Shown: positions 1 to 5,648 of the stretch, in pieces
How positions within the stretch are numbered: the first letter of the stretch is position 1
How the letters are laid out: each line of letters begins with the position of its first letter
NCBI GenBank assembly: GCA_937902055.1
Contig: CALGUJ010000383.1
Span: 1 to 12,287, forward strand
From: an uncultured Pelolinea sp.
GTDB lineage: Bacteria > Chloroflexota > Anaerolineae > Anaerolineales > Anaerolineaceae
Reading direction: 5' to 3'
DNA: 12,287 nt
Notes under the pieces: generated by a model
The model's input: only the letters and a program-made list of their open reading frames with translations
Databases searched by the model: none
What the model was told of the DNA's origin: nothing
Position numbers and translations under genes: made by a program

Positions 1-243
1 ATCCGCGTGGCCATCCTGCCGCGCGAGGAAGCCTTTCAAATTCCAGATCTGATCCGCACCAAGATCAACCTGCTGCCTGAAGGTATTAAAGAAGTACGCA
101 CGGTGGAAATCATCGGGCTGGACTTGCAGGCCGATGGCGGCACGCACGTCAACAATACTTCGGAAGTTGGCACCATCCACGTGGTGGATTACAAAAGCAA
201 GGGCAAGATCAACAAACGTATTTACGTCGAACTGGAGGAATAA
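1..243 (+). CDS. alaX: Alanyl-tRNA editing protein AlaX, C-terminal part (5' truncated by window edge)
   Basis: The open frame enters from base 1 and ends at TAA 241-243, giving the last 80 codons; the true start lies upstream of the window. The visible part is the end of a tRNA_SAD (threonyl/alanyl-tRNA synthetase second additional) domain. It carries the GGTHV core followed by NTSEVG and a KGKINKRIYVELEE tail, the usual finish of free-standing AlaX proteins. AlaX enzymes hydrolyse Ser-tRNA(Ala) or Gly-tRNA(Ala) in the cytoplasm and so prevent mistranslation of alanine codons. In the zinc-site motif CxxxH the His is present (codon 145-147), but the Cys position is Asp (codon 133-135, ADGGTH). 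I recall the same Asp form in other AlaX proteins, so this is probably a subfamily feature and not damage. It could instead be the end of a longer AlaRS-like protein, but AlaRS continues past this domain with a C-Ala domain, which is absent here. Confidence 0.86.
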   Translation: MRVAILPREEAFQIPDLIRTKINLLPEGIKEVRTVEIIGLDLQADGGTHVNNTSEVGTIHVVDYKSKGKINKRIYVELEE

Positions 244-250
244 CCCGCGC

Positions 251-282
251 TATTTTCGGCATCTTTTCAGTATCTTTTCGGC
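251..282. repeat. T-rich imperfect 10-base tandem repeat downstream of alaX
   Basis: Three adjacent units of about 10 bases (251-260, 261-270, 271-282) share the core TTTTC, and the first and last end in TTTTCGGC. A T run (282-289) follows. There is no GC-rich inverted repeat, so this is not a classical intrinsic terminator, although it sits directly after the alaX stop. It may be no more than low-complexity spacer. Confidence 0.35.
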
Positions 283-358
283 TTTTTTTCACGCAACCAG
301 GGTGCTGCCTGCGGGGTTAAACAGGTGAAATCTGTACCAAGCGAGAAGGAAAAATAAC

Positions 359-1204
359 ATGCTGAAAATTGTGATGGATACCGCCGGCGATATGCCCCCG
401 GAATGGCAGGAAAAATACCAGATTGATCTGATCCCGATCAACATCATCCACGACGGGAAAAATTACCGCCAGGGGCTCGACCTGAATTACGATGATTTCT
501 ACCGCATGGTGGAAACCTCCAACGCCATCCCCTCCACTTCGCAGCCGACGCCTTATCAATTCACGGAATTCTACCGGAAGATCGCCAAACCCGGCGACAC
601 GGTGCTCTCCGTGCACGTCACGGAGAAATTGTCCGGAACGATGGCTTCCGCCATGCAGGCCGCGGTTGATCTTAAAGATGAAATCAATATCGTACCTTTC
701 GATTCCGCCTCCGGAACAATTTGCATGGGTATGATGGTGCGTGAAGCCCGTGAGCTGGACCGCCGCGGATCACCCCTGCAGGCCATTCTCTCCAGGCTGG
801 AAGAAATGCGGCGCAGGATGGAATTGGTTTTCACGGTGGACACGCTTAAATTCGCCAGCATGAGCGGCAGGGTCAAGCACCTGCAAGCCGCCCTGGCATC
901 CATGTTGAACGTCAAGCCGATTATCGAGTTGAAAAATGGATTGATCGAGATGGGAGAAAAGGTGCGTTCGCGCAGCAAATCGATCGATAAGCTGCTCGAG
1001 AAAATGAAACAAAAATTCGGCGACAGTCGGATCACGATCGGGGTGCTGCACGCGCACGATCCACAAAGCGGTATGGATTTGCTCAACCGGGTTGTCCGGG
1101 AGCTTAATTGCGCCGAGGCGATTTTCGGGGAAATTTCCATCTCGCTGGCCGCTCATTTCGGACCGGGGACGCTTGGGCTGGCGGCATACCCGATGGAAGA
1201 ATAA
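359..1204 (+). CDS. DegV family protein (fatty-acid-binding, FakB-like)
   Basis: This 281-residue cytoplasmic protein has the full length of the DegV/FakB family, whose members bind one fatty acid; in Firmicutes they present it to the kinase FakA for phosphorylation and entry into phospholipid synthesis. Visible hallmarks are the N-terminal DTAGDMP (residues 7-13, family form DSxxDLP), TSQPTP (60-65), LSGT (91-94, the Ser/Thr loop that contacts the carboxylate), FDSASG (about 115-120), and a C-terminal HFGPGTLG close to the family HxGPG motif. ATG 359 is preceded by a good AGAAGGA Shine-Dalgarno sequence 8 bases away. It is flanked by alaX on the same strand (115-base gap) and a convergent lipoprotein gene. 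No fakA-like gene is in the window, so the partner kinase must be elsewhere or absent; DegV proteins without a neighbouring kinase are common. The ligand cannot be read from the sequence. Confidence 0.92.
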   Translation: MLKIVMDTAGDMPPEWQEKYQIDLIPINIIHDGKNYRQGLDLNYDDFYRMVETSNAIPSTSQPTPYQFTEFYRKIAKPGDTVLSVHVTEKLSGTMASAMQAAVDLKDEINIVPFDSASGTICMGMMVREARELDRRGSPLQAILSRLEEMRRRMELVFTVDTLKFASMSGRVKHLQAALASMLNVKPIIELKNGLIEMGEKVRSRSKSIDKLLEKMKQKFGDSRITIGVLHAHDPQSGMDLLNRVVRELNCAEAIFGEISISLAAHFGPGTLGLAAYPMEE

Positions 1205-1244
1205 TGTGAATTAAACAAGCTTACCCATTAATGGATTAAAAAAG

Positions 1245-1271
1245 AAGCCGGAAAAAATCCGGCTTTTTTTT
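1245..1271. terminator. Bidirectional Rho-independent terminator between degV-family gene and GIN lipoprotein gene
   Basis: Perfect 8-bp stem AAGCCGGA (1245-1252) / TCCGGCTT (1258-1265) with a 5-base A loop, followed by a T run to 1271. On the minus strand the same hairpin is followed by the complement of an A-rich run (about 1238-1243), so it can stop both convergent genes. It lies between stops at 1204 and 1289. Confidence 0.9.
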
Positions 1272-1288
1272 AGGTTTTGAAAAAAACT

Positions 1289-2020
1289 CTATTTTTTACC
1301 CAGCGACTTCAAGTTGCCCATGCCGCTGATATCGGTATTCAACACCGGTTCGCCGTAATAGCTCAAATCGCCCATGCCGCTGATATCCAGATTCAATTCT
1401 TCCTGCGCCCAGACCACGGCGCTGCCCGATCCGGAGATCTTGATATCCGCTTTCTGACTTTGCAGATTGCCGGCATGATAACCGCCCGTACCGCTGATAT
1501 CGATGGATTGTTCTTCTACCGAGCCGGAAGCTTCAGCCGTACCCATACCGCTGATTTCCAGGTTGAAAGCATCCGCCTGCAGGTCGCCCATTTTCAGCGA
1601 ACCCGACCCGCTGATCTCCACCCACAGCCGGTCGGTGCGCAGGGATTTGATCTCGATATTCCCCACGCCGCTGGCCTCCACCGCGGAAAGATCCCGCACG
1701 GTCAAGCGATAGGTAATTTCACGGCTGGGGAGCAAGTTAATGAACTCCCTCGTTCCCAGCGCTAATTTTCCTCCGCTGACATCGCTGCGGATGTACTGCA
1801 TGATGTTCTCGTCGGCGGTGATCTCCAGCGCGTCCGTGTCACCCTGTTCGATGATCAATGTGCCGATCCCGCTGAGGTCAACCGCATTGATACCGGTGAT
1901 CCGGCGCAACTCCGTGACGAGGTTGCCCGAGCCTTTCACTTCCGTGATCCGCGTCGGGAAAGCGCAGGAAACAAGCAGCGCGACCGTAAGCAAGCTAAAC
2001 CATAATCCGAACCTTCGCAT
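1289..2020 (-). CDS. Head-GIN domain (DUF2807) lipoprotein
   Basis: Predicted 243-residue exported lipoprotein. The first residues (MRRFG, then a hydrophobic stretch) end in a lipobox LVSC at residues 16-19, so cleavage and lipidation at Cys19 are expected. The mature part is a run of short beta-strand repeats each carrying S-G-x-G: SGIG, SGVG, SGSG, SGMG, SGTG, SGSG, SGMG, SGMG. This is the pattern of the DUF2807 'putative auto-transporter adhesin, head GIN' family, which folds as a right-handed beta-helix; the molecular function is unknown. The start is placed at ATG 2018-2020 because GGAGGT (2025-2030) lies 4 bases upstream and the lipobox then falls at the right distance. A longer open frame to 2173 exists but overlaps the upstream gene and would bury the signal peptide. 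It follows the small membrane protein gene after 17 bases and is probably co-transcribed with it. Confidence 0.87.
   Translation of the reverse strand: MRRFGLWFSLLTVALLVSCAFPTRITEVKGSGNLVTELRRITGINAVDLSGIGTLIIEQGDTDALEITADENIMQYIRSDVSGGKLALGTREFINLLPSREITYRLTVRDLSAVEASGVGNIEIKSLRTDRLWVEISGSGSLKMGDLQADAFNLEISGMGTAEASGSVEEQSIDISGTGGYHAGNLQSQKADIKISGSGSAVVWAQEELNLDISGMGDLSYYGEPVLNTDISGMGNLKSLGKK
1316..1387. repeat. 54-base-period coding repeat in the GIN gene
   Basis: An identical 18-base word (GCCCATGCCGCTGATATC on the plus strand) occurs at 1316-1333 and 1370-1387, 54 bases or 18 codons apart. Diverged copies centred on CCGCTGAT continue near 1489, 1545 and 1605. They encode the DISGMG turns of the beta-helix. 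This is protein-coding repetition, not a CRISPR or mobile element. Confidence 0.8.
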
Positions 2021-2024
2021 ACGC

Positions 2025-2030
2025 ACCTCC
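2025..2030 (-). promoter_or_regulatory. Shine-Dalgarno site that fixes the GIN lipoprotein start
   Basis: On the minus strand GGAGGT lies 4 bases before ATG 2020, in the 17-base gap after the upstream stop codon (2038-2040). It favours this ATG over the in-frame GTG two codons upstream, which would overlap the ribosome-binding site. Confidence 0.75.
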
Positions 2031-2037
2031 GGCTTCC

Positions 2038-2241
2038 TTAGAATGAGAACCTGAACCAGTCTGTCCCGAAAATGATCGAGATGAGCATCATGATAAAAAC
2101 GATCAACATGATCGTGCCGCAGCCACAGCCCAGGCAGGATCCGCTCTTGTAACCGAAGCGTTCCTGCATCCAATCGTAGACTTTATCCAGCAGGAACAGC
2201 TTGAATAGTCCTGACAAACATCCTGGTCGACGATTATCCAT
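2038..2241 (-). CDS. Small Cys-rich single-pass membrane protein, function unknown
   Basis: A 67-residue protein I cannot assign to a named family. The N-terminal half (PGCLSGLFKLFLLDKVYDWMQERFGYKSG) looks like an amphipathic segment. It is followed by a glycine/cysteine cluster CLGCGCG (Cys36, Cys39, Cys41) that runs straight into one hydrophobic helix (about 42-58), ending GTDWFRFSF. A further Cys sits at position 8. The clustered cysteines at the membrane edge could bind a metal or form disulfides; this is inference. The chosen ATG (2239-2241) has only a distant GAGG about 13 bases upstream. An in-frame ATG at 2262 would add 7 residues and has no ribosome-binding site. The gene sits between the RsmI-like gene (78-base gap) and the GIN lipoprotein gene (17-base gap) on the same strand, so co-expression with the lipoprotein is likely. 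Confidence 0.68.
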   Translation of the reverse strand: MDNRRPGCLSGLFKLFLLDKVYDWMQERFGYKSGSCLGCGCGTIMLIVFIMMLISIIFGTDWFRFSF

Positions 2242-2319
2242 TATTTTTTCCAAACCTCGCATTTCATAAGTGTTTTGTTGTCTCAATATACGTTATTTTC
2301 GAAATTACGTTTCTTTGAT

Positions 2320-2994
2320 TTACGAATGAATGAGCAGCATGAATTCACACTTGCGGCTGCCAATCTGGCGGGAAATTTCATCCACGGAACCGTGCAGGAT
2401 CTTTTCACTCTCCAAAGTCAGATCCAGGGCCAGCGTAATCGTGCGATGTTTGCCAAATGCCCGTTTCACTTCAGCCAATAATTTCTCCAGGCGGTAGGGA
2501 GTATCCATTAAAACCAACGGTACGTTCATTTTGGCCAGCGTATTCAGGCGCGCCAGGCGCGCTTCTGTTTGGCGGGGCGGGAATCCGGCAAAGAGGAATT
2601 GGTTCACGGGCAAAGGCGAAACCGATAAGAGCGCCATCAAAGAAGAAGCACCCGGGATGGGAATGACCGGAACCTGAAATTCAAGCGCCTTTTGGATCAG
2701 ATACGTGCCGGGGTCGGCGAAAGCGGGCGTGCCGCAATCCGAGATCAGGGCAAAGCGGCTTCCCTGCACCAGTTGCATGGCGATCTCGGCCGCTTTTTCT
2801 TTTTCGTTGTGTTCATTGAGCAGCAGCATTTCTTTGGCAGGCACGTCCAGTTTTTTCAGCAGCGTGCTGCCCAGGCGGTAATCCTCGCAAATTACCGCGT
2901 CGGCCTCACGCAAAACGTCCAACGCGCGCAAAGTGATATCGCGGTAATTACCGATCGGCGTGGCGACAATGTATAAACAACCAATTTGCTTCAA
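2320..2994 (-). CDS. RsmI-like SAM-dependent methyltransferase (tetrapyrrole methylase fold)
   Basis: A 224-residue protein of the TP_methylase fold, closest in pattern to RsmI, which methylates the 2'-OH of C1402 in 16S rRNA using SAM. Visible SAM-fold motifs are VATPIGNYRDIT (10-21), CEDYR (36-40), ISDCGTPAFADPG (84-96) and PGASS (114-118). It deviates from classical RsmI at several conserved points: EDTR is EDYR, SDAGTP is SDCGTP, the FYES-HR segment reads MDTPYR (163-168), and ARELTK is replaced by LALDLT. It also stops about 50-60 residues early, lacking the C-terminal helical domain. The MDTPYR feature recalls the second RsmI-like paralog known in Bacteroidetes, so the substrate is uncertain. 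The start is TTG (2992-2994), supported by GGAG 6 bases upstream; no ATG or GTG fits better. It is the first gene of a minus-strand cluster and divergent from the ZIP gene. Confidence 0.82.
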   Translation of the reverse strand: MKQIGCLYIVATPIGNYRDITLRALDVLREADAVICEDYRLGSTLLKKLDVPAKEMLLLNEHNEKEKAAEIAMQLVQGSRFALISDCGTPAFADPGTYLIQKALEFQVPVIPIPGASSLMALLSVSPLPVNQFLFAGFPPRQTEARLARLNTLAKMNVPLVLMDTPYRLEKLLAEVKRAFGKHRTITLALDLTLESEKILHGSVDEISRQIGSRKCEFMLLIHS

Positions 2995-3000
2995 TCTCTA

Positions 3001-3004
3001 CTCC
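3001..3004 (-). promoter_or_regulatory. Shine-Dalgarno site supporting a TTG start
   Basis: GGAG on the minus strand lies 6 bases before the TTG start of the RsmI-like gene. The conserved N-terminal strand (CLYIVATPIGN) begins at residue 6, so the protein needs essentially this start. Confidence 0.65.
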
Positions 3005-3013
3005 ACAATGACA

Positions 3014-3045
3014 ATTGTACCCTCAAGAACCTCTCTGAAAATCAA
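3014..3045 (-). promoter_or_regulatory. Possible promoter of the RsmI-like gene cluster
   Basis: On the minus strand TACAAT (3014-3019) is a good -10 hexamer about 20 bases before the TTG start. A TTGATT (3040-3045) upstream could be the -35, but the 20-base spacing is longer than ideal. The TSS would fall about 10-16 bases before the start codon, just upstream of the GGAG site. Confidence 0.35.
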
Positions 3046-3085
3046 TCGGTATATTTAATGCGGTTTTCCCAATTTTAAGATACAG

Positions 3086-3118
3086 TTAACAAATATTTTT
3101 TATCATTATAATTATAAT
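3086..3118 (+). promoter_or_regulatory. Candidate promoter of the ZIP transporter gene
   Basis: The 160-base divergent region is AT-rich, unlike its surroundings. It contains TTAACA (3086-3091, one mismatch to TTGACA) and two adjacent perfect TATAAT hexamers at 3107-3112 and 3113-3118. The spacers are 15 and 21 bases, on either side of the ideal 17, so which hexamer is used is unclear. A TTGACA at 3148-3153 is too close to the start codon to serve this gene. Confidence 0.42.
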
Positions 3119-3164
3119 AATTGTAATAAAACAAGGAATTTAATCTTTTGACAATGGAGCAAGA

Positions 3165-3977
3165 ATGATCGCATTTTTTGAACAATTCAGTCCGATCGTG
3201 CAAGCCCTGCTGGGCACCGCGTTCACCTGGGGAGTGACCGCACTGGGAGCGGCCGGCGTATTTCTCTCGAAAGATATCAACCGCAAATTATTAGACGGCA
3301 TGTTGGGTTTTGCCGCCGGCGTCATGATCGCGGCCAGTTACTGGTCGCTGCTGGCGCCGTCCATCGATATGTCCATTTCACTGGGTTACCCGGGATACCT
3401 GCCTCCCGCGGTTGGATTCCTGCTGGGCGGCGCTGTTCTGTGGGCCATCGACCGCCTGCTGCCGCACCTGCACATGAATATGCCTATCTCTTCCGCGGAG
3501 GGTATTAAAACCTCCTGGCAGCGCAGCGTCCTGTTGATCCTGGCCATCACCATGCACAACATTCCTGAAGGTATGGCAGTCGGCGTGGCGTTCGGCGCCG
3601 CCGCCGCCGGTATTCCGGGAGCCACGGTAGCGGGCGGTGTTGCGTTGGCACTGGGCATCGGCTTGCAGAACTTTCCGGAAGGGCTGGCGGTTTCCGCCCC
3701 CCTGCGCCGCGAAGGCCTTTCGCGCTTCAAGAGTTTTTGGTACGGACAGCTTGCCGGGTTGGTGGAACCCATCGGCGCGGTGATCGGCGCGGCTGCGGTG
3801 ATCACCATGCGCCACATCCAGCCCTTTGCCCTGGCTTTTGCGGCCGGCGCCATGATCTATGTGGTGATCGAAGAGCTCATCCCGGAAGCGCAGCAAGGCA
3901 AGAACACGGATATTCCCACAGCCGGCGCCATGCTCGGATTCACCCTGATGATGATCCTGGATGTGGCTTTGGGATAA
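3165..3977 (+). CDS. ZIP family divalent metal transporter (GufA-like)
   Basis: A 270-residue polytopic membrane protein, the normal size for prokaryotic GufA-type ZIP transporters, which carry Zn2+ and other divalent metals into the cytoplasm. About eight hydrophobic segments are visible. TM4 holds HNIPEG (131-136) and TM5 holds QNFPEG (168-173), the two family signatures that build the binuclear metal site. In TM5 the first position is Gln, not His, as I recall for the GufA branch. TM6 contributes Glu201 (LVEPIG). The loop before TM4 has HLHMNM near residues 103-108, a modest His/Met-containing stretch in place of the long His-rich loop of eukaryotic ZIPs. ATG 3165 has GGAG (3156-3159) 5 bases upstream. 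The metal cannot be decided from sequence, and no metal-regulator binding site is recognisable in the promoter. murJ starts 9 bases after the stop codon. Confidence 0.93.
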   Translation: MIAFFEQFSPIVQALLGTAFTWGVTALGAAGVFLSKDINRKLLDGMLGFAAGVMIAASYWSLLAPSIDMSISLGYPGYLPPAVGFLLGGAVLWAIDRLLPHLHMNMPISSAEGIKTSWQRSVLLILAITMHNIPEGMAVGVAFGAAAAGIPGATVAGGVALALGIGLQNFPEGLAVSAPLRREGLSRFKSFWYGQLAGLVEPIGAVIGAAAVITMRHIQPFALAFAAGAMIYVVIEELIPEAQQGKNTDIPTAGAMLGFTLMMILDVALG

Positions 3978-3986
3978 AATCCTTGC
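3975..3986 (+). promoter_or_regulatory. -10-like element directly before murJ (possible leaderless start)
   Basis: TAAAAT (3975-3980) overlaps the ZIP stop codon and ends 6 bases before the murJ ATG at 3987. There is no Shine-Dalgarno sequence in the 9-base gap. Transcription from this hexamer would begin at or next to the start codon. No convincing -35 is visible, so the element may be incidental and murJ may be translated from the ZIP transcript. Confidence 0.35.
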
Positions 3987-5582
3987 ATGCATAAAAATAT
4001 CAGCAAGCTTTCCAGGGCAGCCCTGCTGGTTTCGATCAGCTTCGGCTTGAATAAAGTGCTGGCGATCCTGCGCCAGTTGATCATCGCGCGGCAATTCGGA
4101 CTATCTTCCGACTTGGACGTATTCAACGTAGCCAACAACGTGCCGGACATGCTTTATTCGCTCATCTCGGGCGGTGCTCTGGCAGTGGCCATCATCCCGG
4201 TGTTGAGCGAGGTGATCGCCAAAGAGAACCGTGAGGCAGCCTGGAAAGTTTTCAGCCAGGTGGCCAATTTCGCCTTTCTGATCACCGCGCTGCTTTCCGC
4301 TTTCGTGGCGGTTTTCGCCTGGCCGCTGGTGCAGCACCCGTTGGGCATCGCCCCGGGATTCAATTTCGAGCAGCAAGCGCTGGTGGTGCGGTTAATGCGC
4401 CTGGATTTGATCGCCACCTTGATCTTTTCCATGGCGGGCTTGTTGATCGCCGGGCTGCAAGCCAACCAGCACTTTCTGCTGCCCGCGTTAGGCCCGATCC
4501 TTTATAACCTGGGGCAAATTTACGGGGCTGTCGTGCTGGCGCCTGCAGAAAGCTACCGCCTTGGGCCGCTGCAGCTGCCGGCTTTCGGGCTGGGGGTCGA
4601 CGGCCTGGTATACGGCGTGCTGCTGGGTTCGGCGCTCTACTTTCTGATCCTGGTGCCTGGGTTGGTGGTTTACCGCTTCAAGTGGGCTCCGCAAATCCAC
4701 CTGAAGCAGCCTTACGTTCAAAAGATCATCGCCATGTTAGGCCCGCGGGTGGGCGGCATGCTGCTCTACCAGTTGACTTTCATCGCGCGCGATAACATCG
4801 CTTCGCGCCTGCCGCAAGGGTCGGTTTCAGCCCTGACATACGGCTGGATGATCCTTCAAGTTCCGGAAACACTGATCGGCACCGCTATCGGCACTGCCCT
4901 GCTGCCGACCATATCGGAGCTTTTCGCGCGCGGCGAAGAGGAAAAATTCAATGAAACCGTCCGACGCACCAAGCAAGTGTTGATCGCGCTGGCGATGCCC
5001 TCGGCCATCCTGCTGGCGGTGGTGCTGCGCCCGTTCCTGGAATTTGCCTTCGGATTCGATAGTGAAAGCACCGCCCTGCTGATGGCAGTTACCCGCGCTT
5101 TTCTGGCCGGTTTGCTGAGCCACTGCCTGCTTGAATTGGGCTCGCGTATCTATTTCGCGCGCCAAAACGCGCTGATCCCCTTTGCCGGTTCGGCTGTCAA
5201 TCTGGTTGTTTATATCCTGTGCGGGGCCTGGCTATCCGCGAAACTGGGCGCAGCCGGAATTGCCCTGTCGGACGCGGCCGCCTTCACCGCCCAAACGCTC
5301 TTCCTTTTTATCACCTATGCCATTCTGGGCAGGAAAGAAAACAATCAGAAGATCGACTTCAAAGTCCTCGGAGAAATTTTGGCAGGCGATAAACCCTCGC
5401 GCCAGACAACCGCGCGCGCCCTGTTGGGCAGCCTGGCCGGCAGCGCCGCGATCGCCCTGATCCTGTGGGGCGTGGGCGGCCGCCTGCACGCCGTTCTGAC
5501 GGGTGTGCTGGCCGCGGGCGCCGGCATGCTGATCGCCCTGGCGTTTGTCCGCAAAGAACTGAACCTCCTGATCCACATGTGA
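3987..5582 (+). CDS. murJ: Lipid II flippase MurJ
   Basis: A 531-residue polytopic protein of the MOP/MATE-like MurJ (MviN) family, which moves lipid-linked peptidoglycan precursor (lipid II) across the cytoplasmic membrane. Length and hydrophobic pattern suit the usual 14 transmembrane helices. The N-terminal region matches the family well: LNKVLAILRQ (21-30) with the conserved TM1 arginine at 29, IARQFGLSSDLDVFNVA (33-49), and GGALAVAIIPVLSE (62-75) corresponding to the canonical EGALSQAFVPVLSE. The central PETLIGTAIGTALLPTISE repeats this pattern in the second half of the fold, as expected. The ATG at 3987 gives the right N-terminus, but no ribosome-binding site precedes it. The neighbours (metal transporter upstream, TPR membrane protein downstream) are not classical peptidoglycan genes. 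MurJ would fit a peptidoglycan-making cell; paralogs dedicated to exporting other polyprenyl-linked glycans exist, so that alternative stays open. Confidence 0.92.
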   Translation: MHKNISKLSRAALLVSISFGLNKVLAILRQLIIARQFGLSSDLDVFNVANNVPDMLYSLISGGALAVAIIPVLSEVIAKENREAAWKVFSQVANFAFLITALLSAFVAVFAWPLVQHPLGIAPGFNFEQQALVVRLMRLDLIATLIFSMAGLLIAGLQANQHFLLPALGPILYNLGQIYGAVVLAPAESYRLGPLQLPAFGLGVDGLVYGVLLGSALYFLILVPGLVVYRFKWAPQIHLKQPYVQKIIAMLGPRVGGMLLYQLTFIARDNIASRLPQGSVSALTYGWMILQVPETLIGTAIGTALLPTISELFARGEEEKFNETVRRTKQVLIALAMPSAILLAVVLRPFLEFAFGFDSESTALLMAVTRAFLAGLLSHCLLELGSRIYFARQNALIPFAGSAVNLVVYILCGAWLSAKLGAAGIALSDAAAFTAQTLFLFITYAILGRKENNQKIDFKVLGEILAGDKPSRQTTARALLGSLAGSAAIALILWGVGGRLHAVLTGVLAAGAGMLIALAFVRKELNLLIHM

Positions 5583-5614
5583 TACACGCATCTCATTTGT
5601 AAAAACTTTTGGAA

Positions 5615-5648
5615 TGGACAAAAATCAGAAAAAGGTATAATTGCGCTC
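5615..5648 (+). promoter_or_regulatory. Promoter of the TPR gene, possibly leaderless
   Basis: A perfect TATAAT (5636-5641) ends 7 bases before the ATG at 5649, so initiation would be expected at about the A of the start codon. TGGACA (5615-5620) is a possible -35 with a short 15-base spacer. No Shine-Dalgarno sequence lies between. If translation instead starts at the in-frame ATG 5682, the leader would be about 33 bases. Confidence 0.5.

Noticed and set aside
244..358. Promoter or terminator hairpin between alaX and the DegV gene
   Set aside because: No GC-rich inverted repeat and no hexamer pair with acceptable spacing could be found; only the T-rich repeat and the DegV ribosome-binding site are supportable.
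1316..1640. Regularly spaced short repeats resembling a CRISPR array
   Set aside because: The repeats are in-frame, diverged and encode SGxG turns of a beta-helix lipoprotein; there are no unique spacers and no cas genes.
1277..1765. Plus-strand open frame (162 codons) with repetitive His/Ala/Asp residues
   Set aside because: It is the antisense of the GIN SGxG repeats; its periodicity only mirrors the real minus-strand gene.
2021..2173. N-terminal extension of the GIN lipoprotein to base 2173
   Set aside because: It overlaps the small membrane protein gene, places the signal peptide 52 residues inside, and ignores the GGAGGT site before ATG 2020.
3378..4094. Minus-strand open frame (238 codons) opposite the ZIP gene and murJ start
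   Set aside because: The composition is Gln/His/Asp-heavy and without motifs; it covers two confident plus-strand genes.
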